Shown: positions 1-12,306 of the stretch, piece after piece
How the letters are laid out: each line of letters begins with the position of its first letter
Numbering within the stretch: the stretch's first letter is position 1
The notes under the pieces: model-generated
Seen by the model: only the letters and a program-made list of their open reading frames with translations
Databases searched by the model: none
What the model was told of the DNA's origin: nothing
Position numbers and translations under genes: made by a program
DNA from: Canna indica
Taxonomy: Eukaryota; Streptophyta; Magnoliopsida; Zingiberales; Cannaceae
DNA: 64,000 bases
Reading direction: 5' to 3'
NCBI GenBank assembly: GCA_034359265.1
Contig: CP136892.1
Span: 88,156,001 to 88,220,000 of the forward strand

Positions 1-2084
1 TTACAGCAGTATCTTGTGCTATTCTTTTAGCAATATCTGAGGCCCGTTGATACCTAATAACAGGACGGCGTTTAAGTGCTAAGAAAACTGCAGCAATGCC
101 ATCAACTGATCGATCACAAAAACTTTGGGAACTTGCAGGATCTGCCACTGCTGGGAGCATGTACATGTGATTCATTTCCATGTTTAAAGTGAAATGGTAA
201 GGATCGATGGCACAAAAGTCAGCAAAAAATTCCTGTGTTGTCAAGAACAGTCAATTATGAAAGGAAAAATGAAGAATACAGAACTTACTTGAAGCATAAG
301 TTAAAGGTACAATATATTCTAAACAAAAAATCAAGAGAAACTTCACTGATAATGATAGATGAAAACAAATTCAACATTCAGTCACAAGATTTGGTAATGG
401 TATGCTTTTTTTACAAATTAATTATATTAAATCACTGTATTATAATTAATAATTCATGCATACAAAGACATACAATTAGGTGCTGAAGCCTTGGCCATAG
501 CCAACATGGCTGGATGCACCCATCTAAGCTATTAGAATTCAGTAATCGTATGTTACATGGGGTTGCAATGGAAGTTCTTAATCAATAATAGTAGATGCAC
601 CACACACATATATGCACATGATCTTCAATGATTAATATATTTATCAATAATATACATGTGTTATGTTAATTTCTAAAAGTGTCTTTCTTTTGGATCAATA
701 AGAACTAAAGTTGTCAAGGAAGTAAAAGTCAACTTGAGAACAAGTTATATAGCAGCTATTTTCATGTAGAACGGTCATAATACTATAATGTAGACAGTAA
801 ATGCAACTTACTTGAACTTGATGGACAACTTCTTGCTCATCCGAGTCAGCAAGTACTTGAATCTGGGTAATCTTCAAGATGTTGGAGAAAACTACACAAA
901 TGCAAAGCTACTAAGATTTTAAATATATAGCTTATAACCTAAACAAGTTATTGATTGAAAGATCTACAACACATACACAAGTGATATTCTCCAAATCTGG
1001 GGTTAGCCAATTGACGTCGTAATTTCTGAATATTGTCTGATGTCGGACGTAGAAAGTAAACTGCTTTTAGGTGGGTCATTGGTTCCTTTGACATGGAATC
1101 AACAAGCTCTACCAAAAAAACTTCCTTCTTAAGTAGTTCTGATTGACTATAAGCCACACTTACAATGCTGACCTGCAAGTTACATAACGTCATAATATAT
1201 GCAAAAAATCCTGAAAGTTTGCCATAAGTGAAATTCAGCTTCTCTTGTGGTGCTGCATTGAAGTTCACAATGACAAACTTCTCCACAAAAGGGACATAGA
1301 AAGGACTTCAAACTACCATCACTTTAAATTTAGAATATGATATTTTCGTGTTTAATTCTAGCTGATGGCAAGTGATCAATAAAACAAAATTGTAGATTTA
1401 CTTGGAACTTCTGAATCACTTGAAGTCTTGAACTATAAATAACTTTTCTGGATTCCTTCTCATGAAACTCTGAGAAAATCTGATAATAATTTTCCTCAAA
1501 AAAAGTGAGAGATCAAATATCCTGTAATCTTTGTGAAACCTTTAGTATCTGAAGAAATTAAAGGAGAGAAAAAATCTTTCGTGGGGTTAGAAAAGATCAC
1601 CTAACAACAAGCGTCAATATATGTTCCTTTATAGCTTACTGTTTTTTTATACAATCCTAAGAATTAGCGCCATTCTTCGTTCTCTTCTAACAACAGTAGC
1701 CTAAACTCCACCTTCGATATATAATCAGAACTTTGATTCAAGCAATCAGGCAATTCCATTTATTTCGGAAAATAAAAGGAAAAGGATACCGTGTCATCTT
1801 CAGAAAAACAAAATCAGGAAAGCGAGGCTAGAAATGTTTCACGCCCTGACGATCGACCCGATCCACGGCGCAGAAAAGGAGATCCGAGCGATAAATAACA
1901 TAACAACGAGATACTACAGATAATTGATCCACAAATTGTGCTATGGTGGTAAAGAGGTTACTACGGAGAGAAATAAGATCCAAGAAATGGGTACCGTGTG
2001 GGAATCGAGGATGAGGACCTTCATGCCGGGGATGTCATGCAGCATTCGCCCGATGTAGTCGCGAACCAGAGTGATAAGCACCAT
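1..2084 (-). CDS. VPS45: VPS45, Sec1/Munc18-family vesicle fusion protein (5' part only)
   Basis: VPS45 is the SM protein that chaperones SNARE assembly (syntaxin-like Qa-SNAREs such as SYP41/42 in Arabidopsis) at the trans-Golgi network and endosomes. Four exons can be read on the minus strand: 2084-1995, 1172-977, 891-812 and 232-5, all joined by GT-AG introns with matching phases. They give 198 codons of a protein that is about 570 residues in the family. The start ATG at 2084 opens with MVLITLVRDYIGRML. Hallmarks are the stretch MTHLKAVYFLRPTSDNIQKL in exon 2, LADSDEQEVVHQVQ in exon 3 and DPYHFTLNM with LALKRRPVIRYQR in exon 4. A likely donor lies at positions 4-3, so the window edge falls at the start of intron 4; the rest of the gene lies to the left. 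Identification rests on remembered similarity to Arabidopsis VPS45 and is strong. Confidence 0.93.
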
Positions 2085-2210
2085 CTTTTCTCTCTTTCAG
2101 GCGGGTCGTAGATCAAAGAATTAGGGTCAATGACTTAGGGTAAGAACGACGGGAACGGATGGGAAAAAAAAGCAAGGGACGGCGGATTAGGGTAGGAGAG
2201 GTGATGCGAT

Positions 2211-2217
2211 AATATAA
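2211..2217 (-). promoter_or_regulatory. Candidate TATA box of VPS45
   Basis: On the minus strand the run TTTATATT lies about 130 bases upstream of the VPS45 start codon, followed by a pyrimidine-rich leader. Spacing and composition fit a plant TATA box. This is inferred from position only. Confidence 0.45.
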
Positions 2218-2498
2218 AGGGAGGTAATAGCCGCAGGTTGAGAGCTAAGCCGGAGTAATTGCCGTCATTGTGAGTGAGGTGGGTGGAGGACGGACGGGGA
2301 GGAATGACGACGACCGCGAACAAGTTGTTTGCAAGGGAGGCGAGCAGAGAAATGGAATAGGATACACGGTATGCATGCCAGCGTGGCAACCGCGCGACTT
2401 ATGGAGCAGCTTGTAGCAGTTTACTTTCCGGTTTCCTCTCCGCTTCGGGTTAATTCGTCACCGACACCAACCATGAAGAAATACATTCATTTTTATTT

Positions 2499-4034
2499 GC
2501 ACTGCGTCTGTAACGCATTCCCGTAACAGTGTGAACTGTGAAGAGTAAACATATCGGATCCGGTTTTCTTCAAAACCGAGTTTTTCCGGTTAAAAAGGAC
2601 TTTCCATCCGGGACCGAACCAATCTCGAACCAAAAAATTGACCCGACTCGGTTCAAGTCAAATTTCAATGATCTCTAAACTATTAACTCAAATTCAAATG
2701 ATCCCTCAAACTTTGATAAGTGCAAGTTTAATCTCTGTGTCTTTTTTTTTTTAACAAATTGGAAGACTCCATTTAAACATTTCTTTTATGTTCTAAGTTT
2801 TTTTTGAAATTGATTTGTTATTTTTTTTGGGATATTCCTCTCTATTTGAATGCTATTGATTTTTTTGAAATTCTTTTATATTCTTCCTTTGTGGAATCAA
2901 TTAATATATATTTATCTTTGGGGAAAAAAAATAATCTTTGTGTCCGATAACAACGATAACAACAAGGAAAAAAAATTTAACAAAAAACATTAATATTATT
3001 TCATGTATAAGGTAAATGAATCATTAAACAACAACAACGATAACAATAATAAAATAATAATTTATCTTTGTTAGCAGTGGATGAGACGATAATAAGATTA
3101 AAAATATGATTCAAAGACAAATCATTCTTACGAACCTCGGATTTGACCTTCTCCTAATGGTCCATATATGCAAAAAGTTATCTCACGTCAGCTTCAAACA
3201 ATGTTATAATAAAATAAAGTAGAACGAAGCAAATCAGATTTATATGGCAAAAATATTTTTCTATGAGATAAATATATGTTTCTTAATATATGAGAGTTAA
3301 TAAGAAATCATGATGATTAATAAGATTTGATATGTATCGATTTAAATTTAATATTTTGAACTTTTAAATACGATAATTCAATTATTCCATCGAAGAGATC
3401 CTAGCTAACACATGATAATTGCACTGCGTCTGTAACGCATTTTCGTAACAGTGTGAACTGTGAAGAGTAAACATATCGGATCCGATTTCTTCAAAACCGA
3501 GTTTTTCCGGTTAAAAAAGTCTTTCCATCCGGGACCGAACCAATCTCGAACCAAAAAATTAATCTTTGTGTCGTGTGTTGTTAAAAAATTTAACAAAAAA
3601 CATTAATATTATTTCATGTATAAGGTAAATGAATCATTAAACAACAACAATGATAACAATAACAAAACAATAATTTATCTTTGTTAGTAGTGGATGAGAC
3701 GATAATAAGATTAAAAATATGATTCAAAGACAAATCATTCTTACGAACCTCGGATTTGACCTTCTCCAAATGATCCATATATGCAAAAAGTTATCTCAAG
3801 TGAGCTTCAAACAATGTTATAATAAAATAAAGTAGAACGAAACAAGTCAGATCTATATGGCAAAAATATTTTTCTATTAGATAAATATATGTTTCTTAAT
3901 ATATGAGAGTTAATAAGAAATCATGATGGTTAATAAGATTTGATATGTATCGATTTAAATTTAATATTTTAAACTTTTAAATATGATAATTCAATTATTC
4001 CATCGAAGAGATCATAGCTAACACATGATAATTT
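2499..4034 (+). repeat. Direct tandem duplication of a spacer segment, second copy internally shorter
   Basis: Unit 1 is 2499-3420 and unit 2 is 3421-4034. Both begin GCACTGCGTCTGTAACGCAT and end in CACATGATAATT. The first 140 bases match (2499-2639 with 3421-3561), then unit 2 jumps to the sequence equivalent to about 2930. The 290 bases at 2640-2930 are therefore absent from unit 2 or were added to unit 1. The remainder (2930-3420 with about 3563-4034) matches with a few percent difference by eye. No coding function was seen. The left border lies only about 400 bases upstream of the VPS45 start codon. Confidence 0.88.
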
Positions 4035-4159
4035 TATCTTGCAAATAAGAAATCACTTTTTGGCATGCCACTAGTTAGACGCAAAGGTGAATTATGTAGC
4101 TTTTTAGTAACATAAATTATGCTTTTAATATATTCACTTGGCGGTTTATTTTATGCTCG

Positions 4160-4287
4160 ACTCGAGTCTGCTGGATTCACATCTCAACATGTGTCTATCT
4201 ATTTCTATCTCTTCATTAAATTTTTTTAAAAAAATTATAGAGAGATAGACACATCATAGGGTGCGAGTCCACTGGACTCACACCCGG
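4160..4287. mobile_element. Small inverted-repeat element (MITE-like)
   Basis: The left arm, containing GAGTCTGCTGGATTCACATC and TGTGTCTATCT, is mirrored on the right by AGAGATAGACACA and GATGCGAGTCC-type sequence, with an A/T-rich loop between. The two arms match imperfectly over about 50 bases, giving a roughly 130-base hairpin typical of MITEs. No clear target-site duplication was found, so the exact ends and family are unknown. Confidence 0.5.
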
Positions 4288-4791
4288 CATATTAATCCCA
4301 CTTGGCATATAGCGATATTAAATAACTAATCTTTCCCCATAGGCATTTCAAATGATTTTGATGGGATAGTATTTACTTTTTTTCCAATTCACCAATCTTA
4401 TTATTATGCATGAATAAGTGGACTTTGTAAAATTATAGTATATGGATGGTAAAATTCATGATTAGACACATATTCTACAATACTAAGTAAGAATTACTTT
4501 TATTTTTCTCAAACATTTAACCTTAGATTCTCTTTACATAGTTCATTGAAGACAAATGATTGTGTAATTGATCTCAAATAATTAAAATTCTCCCCATCTT
4601 ATTATTGATATTGCAAATGCATGATAGCTAGTGAACGAAGTGAAAATGAATTAGTATATGCATGAGGCGCTCTCTAGGCTTTTGCATCATTCTTCATGCT
4701 CTTCTCTCAAATGTCCTCCATCATGCCTAGTTGTCGTCAAGGTGGTTGACACTGCCACCTCCTATGGTATAGGACTCACTTTACCATCAAG

Positions 4792-5261
4792 TAGGGGCGG
4801 CAAAAATAGGCACGACACGATAACTGCGGGCCGGGCCGAAAAATTCGCCCCGATAAGTTTATCGGGCCGGGCCGGCCCGGCCCGATAACATTGCGGGCCG
4901 ACGCGGACCGGCTCTTATCGGGCCGGCCCGGCCCGTTTGGCCCGCTAAACATATATAAAAAAGAATTAAGTCTAGATTAGAGCTTGTTTAGTGCTTTAAA
5001 ATTGAAGGTTAAGTTAATCTATGGAGTTTTTCATGTGAAATATCATATTTGATGCTTATTTAGTCTCTTAAATATTTTAAATTATTTTTTTTACAATTTT
5101 TTTAGAAATTTTTTAATTAATAAGAGGGCTCGCGGGCCGGGCTGGGAATTTCCGGCCCATTGAGTTAGCGGGCCGGGCTGGGAATTTCCGGCCCATTGAG
5201 TTAGCGGGCCGGGCCGGCACGCCACCTTATCGTGCCGGGCCGGCCCGTTTTGCCACCCCTA
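4792..5261. mobile_element. Non-autonomous hAT element with 8-bp target duplication
   Basis: The element starts TAGGGGCGGCAAAA and ends TTTTGCCACCCCTA, a 14-base terminal inverted repeat with one mismatch. It is flanked on both sides by the identical 8-mer CCATCAAG (4784-4791 and 5262-5269). TAGGGG-type termini with 8-bp duplications are characteristic of the hAT superfamily. The 470-base interior has no transposase and consists of GGGCCGGGC-rich subterminal repeats around an A/T-rich core. A 41-base unit containing GGGAATTTCCGGCCCATTGA is repeated in tandem near 5145-5205. Confidence 0.9.
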
Positions 5262-5996
5262 CCATCAAGAGTCTCCCCATTCATTGATGCTCTTCAAAAT
5301 GAGTTACTAGTCTCATATTCTCTCAAGGTGCATACTTCAATGGAACCTCGACATCAAGGTCATGGGTTGAAAGAGCACACAAGAGATTGATACACTGTTA
5401 ACAATGACTCATTCCATCATTTGTAATAAAAGGAGCTAAAGAGACGTATTTAAACAAATGTTTGTGGTGACAAACAATTCTTTATTCTTTATTGGTAAAT
5501 AAAGAAGTTCAAGAGGAGAGATCATCTCAAATCTTCTCACTCGGAGAGAAGGACGAGAAGAACAAAAGAAGAATGATCAACAAGCAAATTAGTTAATTAA
5601 TTGAGACATGCTCAAGATGTTTCTTAGTGGATGTTGGATGAATAGCTTCTATAATTTGAGTTAGCTAATTTTATTTTGTTTGGCGCACCACCAGTGTAAT
5701 ATATATAAAACGAGAAGAAAATTCCAATATAAGAAAATGATCACATTTCAAACTTGGTTTACTTGTTAAGCATATTAGAAAATGATATATAATTCTCTCA
5801 CAAATTCAAGCTAAAAGAATTGGTTTTACAATTTCTATTTATCAATAACAAGATAATTTGAGTTAAAAATAGGTCTAAATATCTCTCATATTGCGTCATA
5901 TTTAACTTAAAGCCCAACGATAAATTGGGGCGCGCCCTTCAATTCAACCCGCGGACTTTGAGTCGTAACTCGTAACTCGTAACGTTCGACTTAGTG
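5262..5996. other. Spacer upstream of the UBE3D-like gene
   Basis: No open frame of interest was found. The last 100 bases become GC-richer (GGGGCGCGCCC) and carry the tandem repeat CGTAACT just before the start codon, consistent with a core promoter and leader that lack an obvious TATA box. Confidence 0.5.
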
Positions 5997-8900
5997 ATGA
6001 TGGTTTCGTCTCCACAGGAAAACCCTAGCCGGCGGCAATGGCGCTTCACCTGGGAAACTCTACCCCACATCCCCACCCTCCGCCTCTACCTCTTCCACCC
6101 GGACGTCGATCCTTCTGACCGGTTACGGAACCTATCCGCCTCCCTCCGCCTCCAGCAGTCCCTGGTCGTTGTCTCTTGGCTCCACGAGACCGGGGATCTC
6201 GTCCTCCTCAGGATTCCCATTCCTAAGGTCCTGATTGACCCAAGCTGCCCCGTGGATTGCAGGGCCATGAACGATCATGTGGAGATCAAGCTGGCTTTGG
6301 TCCTGCCGGTGGATCACCCGGCCGTAGCGGATTTATGTGGGGTTCTCGATTCGGATAGAGGGGCAATGGCGGGAGGTGACGGTCAGCTCTTGAATCCGCT
6401 GCTTCCGCTCTCTTTGGATTCCGGTGGGTCAGGTTGTTCTGAGGTTTATCTTCTTCTAATTTGCTGATAAGAATTTGGTAACGATGTGTTAGTTTATGAG
6501 TATCAAGTACGTGTGTTCTGCATTGGCTCTTCGGTCAAGTCTTCTTAGTAGCATTCAAGGTGTGCTCCTATACAAACTTTTTCTAGACAATAAATGAAAC
6601 GGGTGAGCTCTGCCTGGCTAAAGGAAAACAGAATTAGCAAACATTTAAACTATGAAATAGACATGGAAAAACGCTGTAGCAGTAGGCAACCGAACTTTCT
6701 GATGTAATTTAAGCACCGCATTAAAATGATTAAAATATCTTAAGAAAACCTGAACAAGACAGAGGCCAACAGAAGTGAATAAGTTAAGTTGCATTATTGA
6801 TTTTTGTCTTTACTGCATAATAAGTTTATTAAACATATGGGTCAAACTTGTGCATTTTCCTTTCTTTTTTATTTGCAATGTTTTAATTTATCATTATCTA
6901 TTTCGTACTATTGAACATGAAATATTGGCTAAATGTGAATCCATAGAGTGGCCAAATGCATGGAGCTCCTTATAATGTTGGTTTGGCTGGGTATTTTAGA
7001 ACATAGGAATGTATTTGGATGTGCACATTGGAAAGGAGCAAGCATAGTAAAAACCATAAACACACATATCCGGTAATGATACTTCTTAATTAAATAGAAT
7101 AAAAAGAAACCACAAGACTATTAGAGACATCACTTTTTACATGTTTGGAGCATGATGGTAGTTGGATTGTTCAAAAAATAGTTCTTTATAGTAAAAGATA
7201 TGCTAGTTCTTAGTTAAATGTTTTCATCTCTTACTTTCTTATGTTGTCTACCTTCTTCCTTAATACATTCAGATATAAACAGTCTTTCTGCTGGTGGTGT
7301 GCATTTCTTTTGCAAGAGCTGCTCAACAAAACTGACAAAACAACCCTTAAGGTATATATTAGCCTTTTTGCATATTAAATCACTGCCACAGTTATATTGT
7401 TCTTAGCTACATGAAAAGTAATGGGTTTTCTTTTTTTAACGAACTGTTTGCATGATAGGTCTAAGTCTGTTATTATTCTTTTCTCTCATAATATTGTATT
7501 TCCTGTGAAAATAATTATTTTCTCGATATCATGACTGATTTACTTAAGATGCTATTTCTGTAAATGGAACCAGGTTAAATTAATTTGAATTTGTTCATGA
7601 GCTTCTCACCATTCTTTTGGAATCTTTTCACCCAATATATGAATATATTCATTCTTCTAAATCTGCTTTACTAGTGTTAATAAGAAAAAGATTTTTTTTT
7701 AATTGCTCAGCATAGATATACTCTCAGATAGTACATTCTTCATATCGCTAATAAAAATTAAATATATCATGTATATATTTTATAATAGAGTGTTTATAAT
7801 TTGTTTAGCATTTGACAAATCAAGCTATTTTCCTTAGACCTAATGGTTAGTTTTTTAAATATGTGTTTAATTATATACTTGTGATATAATTGTAACTGAG
7901 CATATTAATTAGATTTTTTAATTATTATATTAATTAAAAATAATAATATTTTATAATAGTAATAATAATATATGATCTTGTCCGGTATGCTTTGTATGAT
8001 GAAACAAAGAAGAAATAGTTCAAAGGGTATTTCCATCAAATTGTTGTCATGTGCTTTGATAATGCAAAACAAATGTAAGATAACACTACATTTGATGTCT
8101 AGTGTTGTACTAAATGAACATGAGATTATTCGAACCCTTAATATCAAAGTTTGTTTACTTGAAAACACAAAGTGGTTGCTGCCTCACTCTTGTACATCTA
8201 TAATTTCACTTTGTATCTTGTATATAATATAGTGGATCTCTTTACAGACACTTTGTCGAAATGCCATCTGCGAATTGGCGAGAGGTGGCCGACAATTGGT
8301 TTGGATCGTGCTGCTGTTCATTTGGAAGTGTTACTGAGAAAATTGCATGTCAATATGTCAACAAGTATGACTGTCCGGCAGGTACATGTTTAGTTGATGG
8401 CGCTTCAGTAATCATATGCCAGGATGATTTAGAGGGTTACACATTTCAGGACCCCTTAGTTGGATATTCTGAGCACCACAAAGATAAGGTGGTATCCTAT
8501 GTTATTAGAACTAATTCTGCGGAAGGAAGTAATGATCTAGATCTTGTTGAAGACAATATTGATATTGGTGGAACCTCAGCTTGTTCTTTGAGTGAAATGG
8601 ACAATATGTTCACGGATCTTGCAAGAGAACCATCTTCTGAGAAGGGCCCTGATCTTTTGTCTCAAATTTTTCCGTCAGCAATATTGCATAACAATGCGTC
8701 AATAAGAGTGGAGTCAGGTTTGAAGGGAGCTTCTAATGTTGTTCAAGCTAGCTTAGATCTATGTTCAAAAGATGCTAACTTAATGGAACTTAAATTAGAT
8801 AATTGCTGTGAAAATTCTCAGAAGCTTCTTCAAGAGCTGCCTAATGGATTTTCTTTCAGCTGTCATTCACATAATTGCAATGATAATGTAGATGAAATTC

Positions 8901-11900
8901 AAGAGACAACAGGTTTACCTTTCCAAGGCAAGCAGAAATGGCTACATAATAGTTCTCTTGGAGGTGGTTTTATAGTTAACGCATCCAATTTTTCACAAGA
9001 CATAAAATGGGTTGAATTCTTGTGCAAAAATTGCTCATCCCTCATTGGCTGTTATCCTTCTTCTAAAAGTGCAAATATTCCTGTAGATGGTGGAATTCGA
9101 CTATTTAAGTGCTTTATTTCTACCTCTACACCTGTAGGTGGACCTTGTGACATATTCAGGTGATCATTCTCAGGACACATCATCTAGCCTCAGTCACTTG
9201 TTGCATTACTGTCTTAAAATATGTTATTTCTGTACACTGGTGTTACTTCATGTTATTTAATGCTCGTTACACTATTGTGAGCATATCATGCTAGCTTAAA
9301 AGTTTTTTTACCAAATAAGAAACTTTATCGAAAACTTAAGAAGATAACAATGACAAATCTGATGATCAGCACAGTAGCCAAATTTGGAGGGCAGTGTTTC
9401 AGAAATGTTTCCTAGCCTGAACAACTGACCAATTTGTTTGCTACCTTATTTGTCTCTCTAGGTTTATGAGAGATAATGACATTGGTGAAAGAAATTTAAG
9501 GTCCTATAACAAGGACTTAATACACAATGGAATGGGACATTCCCCATTGAAACAATTCATCAGATGACCAGAATTACCAGGATGCTAGGACTTCACCACA
9601 AGTGGGATCATGTCTGCTTAAGAATACTGCTATACCTCCTTGCTGCTGCATTCCGGACCAAGAACCATCCATGTTTAGCTTCCACCAGCCTTGACTGGTT
9701 GGTGCTGAAGGCACTCGAACAGAATGACTATTACTATACATTCATTTGTATGCTCTATTATCAACATGGCTACATAAAACATCGATAGCTCTTAAAAATG
9801 TTGAATACTGAGGTTTTTGCGGTGTGCAATTCAGCCATGACAAGTGTTAGAAACTCAGCTCTGCAACTTCAGTTTATAAAAATAAGTTAAATTTAATGCT
9901 ATTATTTTCAAGATAACACGACACTGTAGCAAGTCCCTGATTTTACTGATTCTCATGCTGAATGTAGCCAAAACATTAAGCCTTAGAAAAGTCATTAAAG
10001 AAAGTAGTTGAGGTTATATTTCTGCTTATTCTCTCTCTAGTAAAGATTTACCTAAGGACATGCATGCATACTTTATTTTGGTTGACAGATGTGTGGTATC
10101 ATTTTGAATTTATTATTAGTTGTTTTATTGTTTGTTAGTTATGAACAACTAGATCCTCATCTTTAATTTGAATTACTTTTTTCTATTACCATGTTCATTT
10201 TGGAAACCCTTTTCTGTGTTCATTTTGCATTTTCTGGTTCTTTTATACATATGTATGAAATCTCTATATTATCATTTTGATTCTCTGTTCTATGTGGTAC
10301 AAAGTCTTTGCTGGAGAGCATTATGCTGGACTGAGAATGTCACTGATGTTTTCAACATAGTTTACAACACTGTGTCTTGTATATGATACAGACCATCTGA
10401 GCACAATATTAACTACTTGTCTTCTCTGGTGCAAATAATGGAAATTTACATATTTTATGTCATCGCTATTTAAGCTTTTGTTGCTATAGACAATTGCAAT
10501 TCAATTTCTTAATCTTATTGGCACTTATGCTTGTTTGTTATAAAACCATTATCGTGTAGGAATCATACTTTGCAAAGAGTTTTCGTGAATTTGTTACTTG
10601 AAAGTGCCGAAGATGAACTTTCATATCGAATAATTGTTAGGGATTTGAAGTCAAAATTTCCCATGCTACTGTTAGTTTTTTTAAGTTCCAAATCCTGGAG
10701 TTCTAGTGGATGTTGCTTAGAAAATGGCAGCACAGAGCCACTGTCTGCAGATCTGCGACCTGTTCTGAAAGTGTTGTTTACAGATTGTAGTATTGGTTCG
10801 GAAGCAAATTCAAGGTATATTGTTCTTACTTCTATATTGATTCTGCATTTTGCTTTCCTTTTGAAATCTACTTCAATATCGCTAGCGCTGCTTTGTGTGA
10901 GTTATACTATATCTAGGTATTGTGTAAGATTTAAGTTTGGTTCCTGTCTTGCTGTTGGTTGAGCTTGTTATCCTGTTGTGAATATTAGAATTTCAGTCTT
11001 AGATATCAATTGGATATCTGTATAATGTTCTGATCTCTGTTAGTGGGCAGCACAGAAACTTTGCATTGCATGCTGACTTTTATAATTCCATAACTTCTTG
11101 TCTGACATATGGTTAGAATGCTAAACTTTGTTCATTTTAGGATTTTAGCATGAGTACCATCCTTATATTGAATGTAGAATAAATGTTCCTGGTTTTCTAA
11201 GGAATTTTATGAGTTTTTTGGTGAATGGTAGCCACCATCAAGGTCTTAATGCCATATTCCTAAGATTTGTGTTAGCACTTGGCACAAAGGAGTTCTTACG
11301 TGGACTTAGTTGCATATTCCTAGTTTGCTATCATATTTACTTTATCTACTAGGAGGACATAAAAAATACAAAGAATTTACACTGCTAGCATGATCTTTAG
11401 ACCTTTTTGCTTCAGTGATGCTTGATGTGAAATCCTGCTATGTGGGTTTATATTACTACTTCACTATCTGTGGAAGGATTTGGAATGGTCACAAGTTTAT
11501 TTGGACTGAATATTGGGAAAGTCATATTTGTATCCTCGTTTAACTGCTGCGCAGATATTTTGAAGGGGCTGAAATAAATGTTACATTTTTTAATATATAG
11601 GTTAGTTTTAATCATGTTTAATCTTGAAGTGGAACATTAAAGTGGTGCCTGGAATATATAATTTTGGCAGTTATGGATATAAAAGTTGTGTGAATCAGAT
11701 ACCAGAAATAATTAGGATGATGTTTATTGGTCAGGAAGAACTTATAGAAAATGTGAAAATTATAGAGAATGAGAAAAAAGAAAATGCTTATCATTTAACT
11801 GACCAATCTGGTGGGACCTTTGCCTAGATATAACACTTAGACAAGCAAATATGACATATTACTGTTAGTGAACTGTGTCTTTTTCAGATCAAATGAGAAC

Positions 11901-12306
11901 TTTGGATTAGGTAGGAACACACTGATGTAATCACTTAAGCTTCCAATTGTATATGGAAATTGATTAGAACACATTGATTTAATTACTTAAGGTTCCAATT
12001 GTATAATTGATTTGAATGCTTTCTGACCTATGCTTAAGGAAGGTACATAATTCATGTTATTTTGAAGATCCATTACTTCTATACTCTACTTTGTTGGTGT
12101 CCATTTTGCAATTGCCTAATGGTACGTGTATATTTGCACCATGTAGGACTGTTGATGATTGGTCAATTAAAAATCACACAGAGGAGGTATATATGATGAC
12201 CCACCTAATAGAACAATTGGCAATGTACCTTAAATCATCTTTGCACGAGCTGCCACCATCTTGTTCTTCTTTGCAAGGGATGTCATTGTCATCATTAGAA
12301 AGGTAA
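5997..12306 (+). CDS. UBE3D-like E3 ubiquitin ligase (HECT_2, E2-binding), five exons
   Basis: The family (human UBE3D/H10BH; Pfam HECT_2) binds E2 enzymes through a HECT-like C-terminal part; the plant members are little studied. Exons: 5997-6432, 7273-7351, 8248-9159, 10560-10814 and 12147-12306. All joints are GT-AG with consistent phases, giving 1842 nt and 613 residues. The start is the first of two consecutive ATGs (5997, 6000). Exon 2 has the Cys pair in HFFCKSCSTKLTK. Exon 3 opens with the family signature NWREVADNWFGSCCCSFG, followed by GTCLVDG and the ICQDDL motif, then a low-complexity linker. Near its end a second Cys pair lies in EFLCKNCSSLIG. Exons 4 and 5 carry the conserved C-terminal part (EEVYMMTHLIEQL, PPSCSSLQG). 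A small exon could be missed in the 1.3 kb last intron. Cytosolic or nuclear location is inferred from the lack of signal or membrane segments. Confidence 0.85.
11916..12005 (+). repeat. Short direct repeat in intron 4 of the UBE3D-like gene
   Basis: Two 38-base copies (11916-11953 and 11968-12005) share the core AACACA-TGAT-TAAT-ACTTAA and end TTCCAATTGTATA. They are offset by 52 bases and differ at a few positions. Confidence 0.7.

Noticed and set aside
7905..8232. Overlapping open frames on both strands
   Set aside because: They lie in intron 2 of the UBE3D-like gene and are A/T-rich chance frames.
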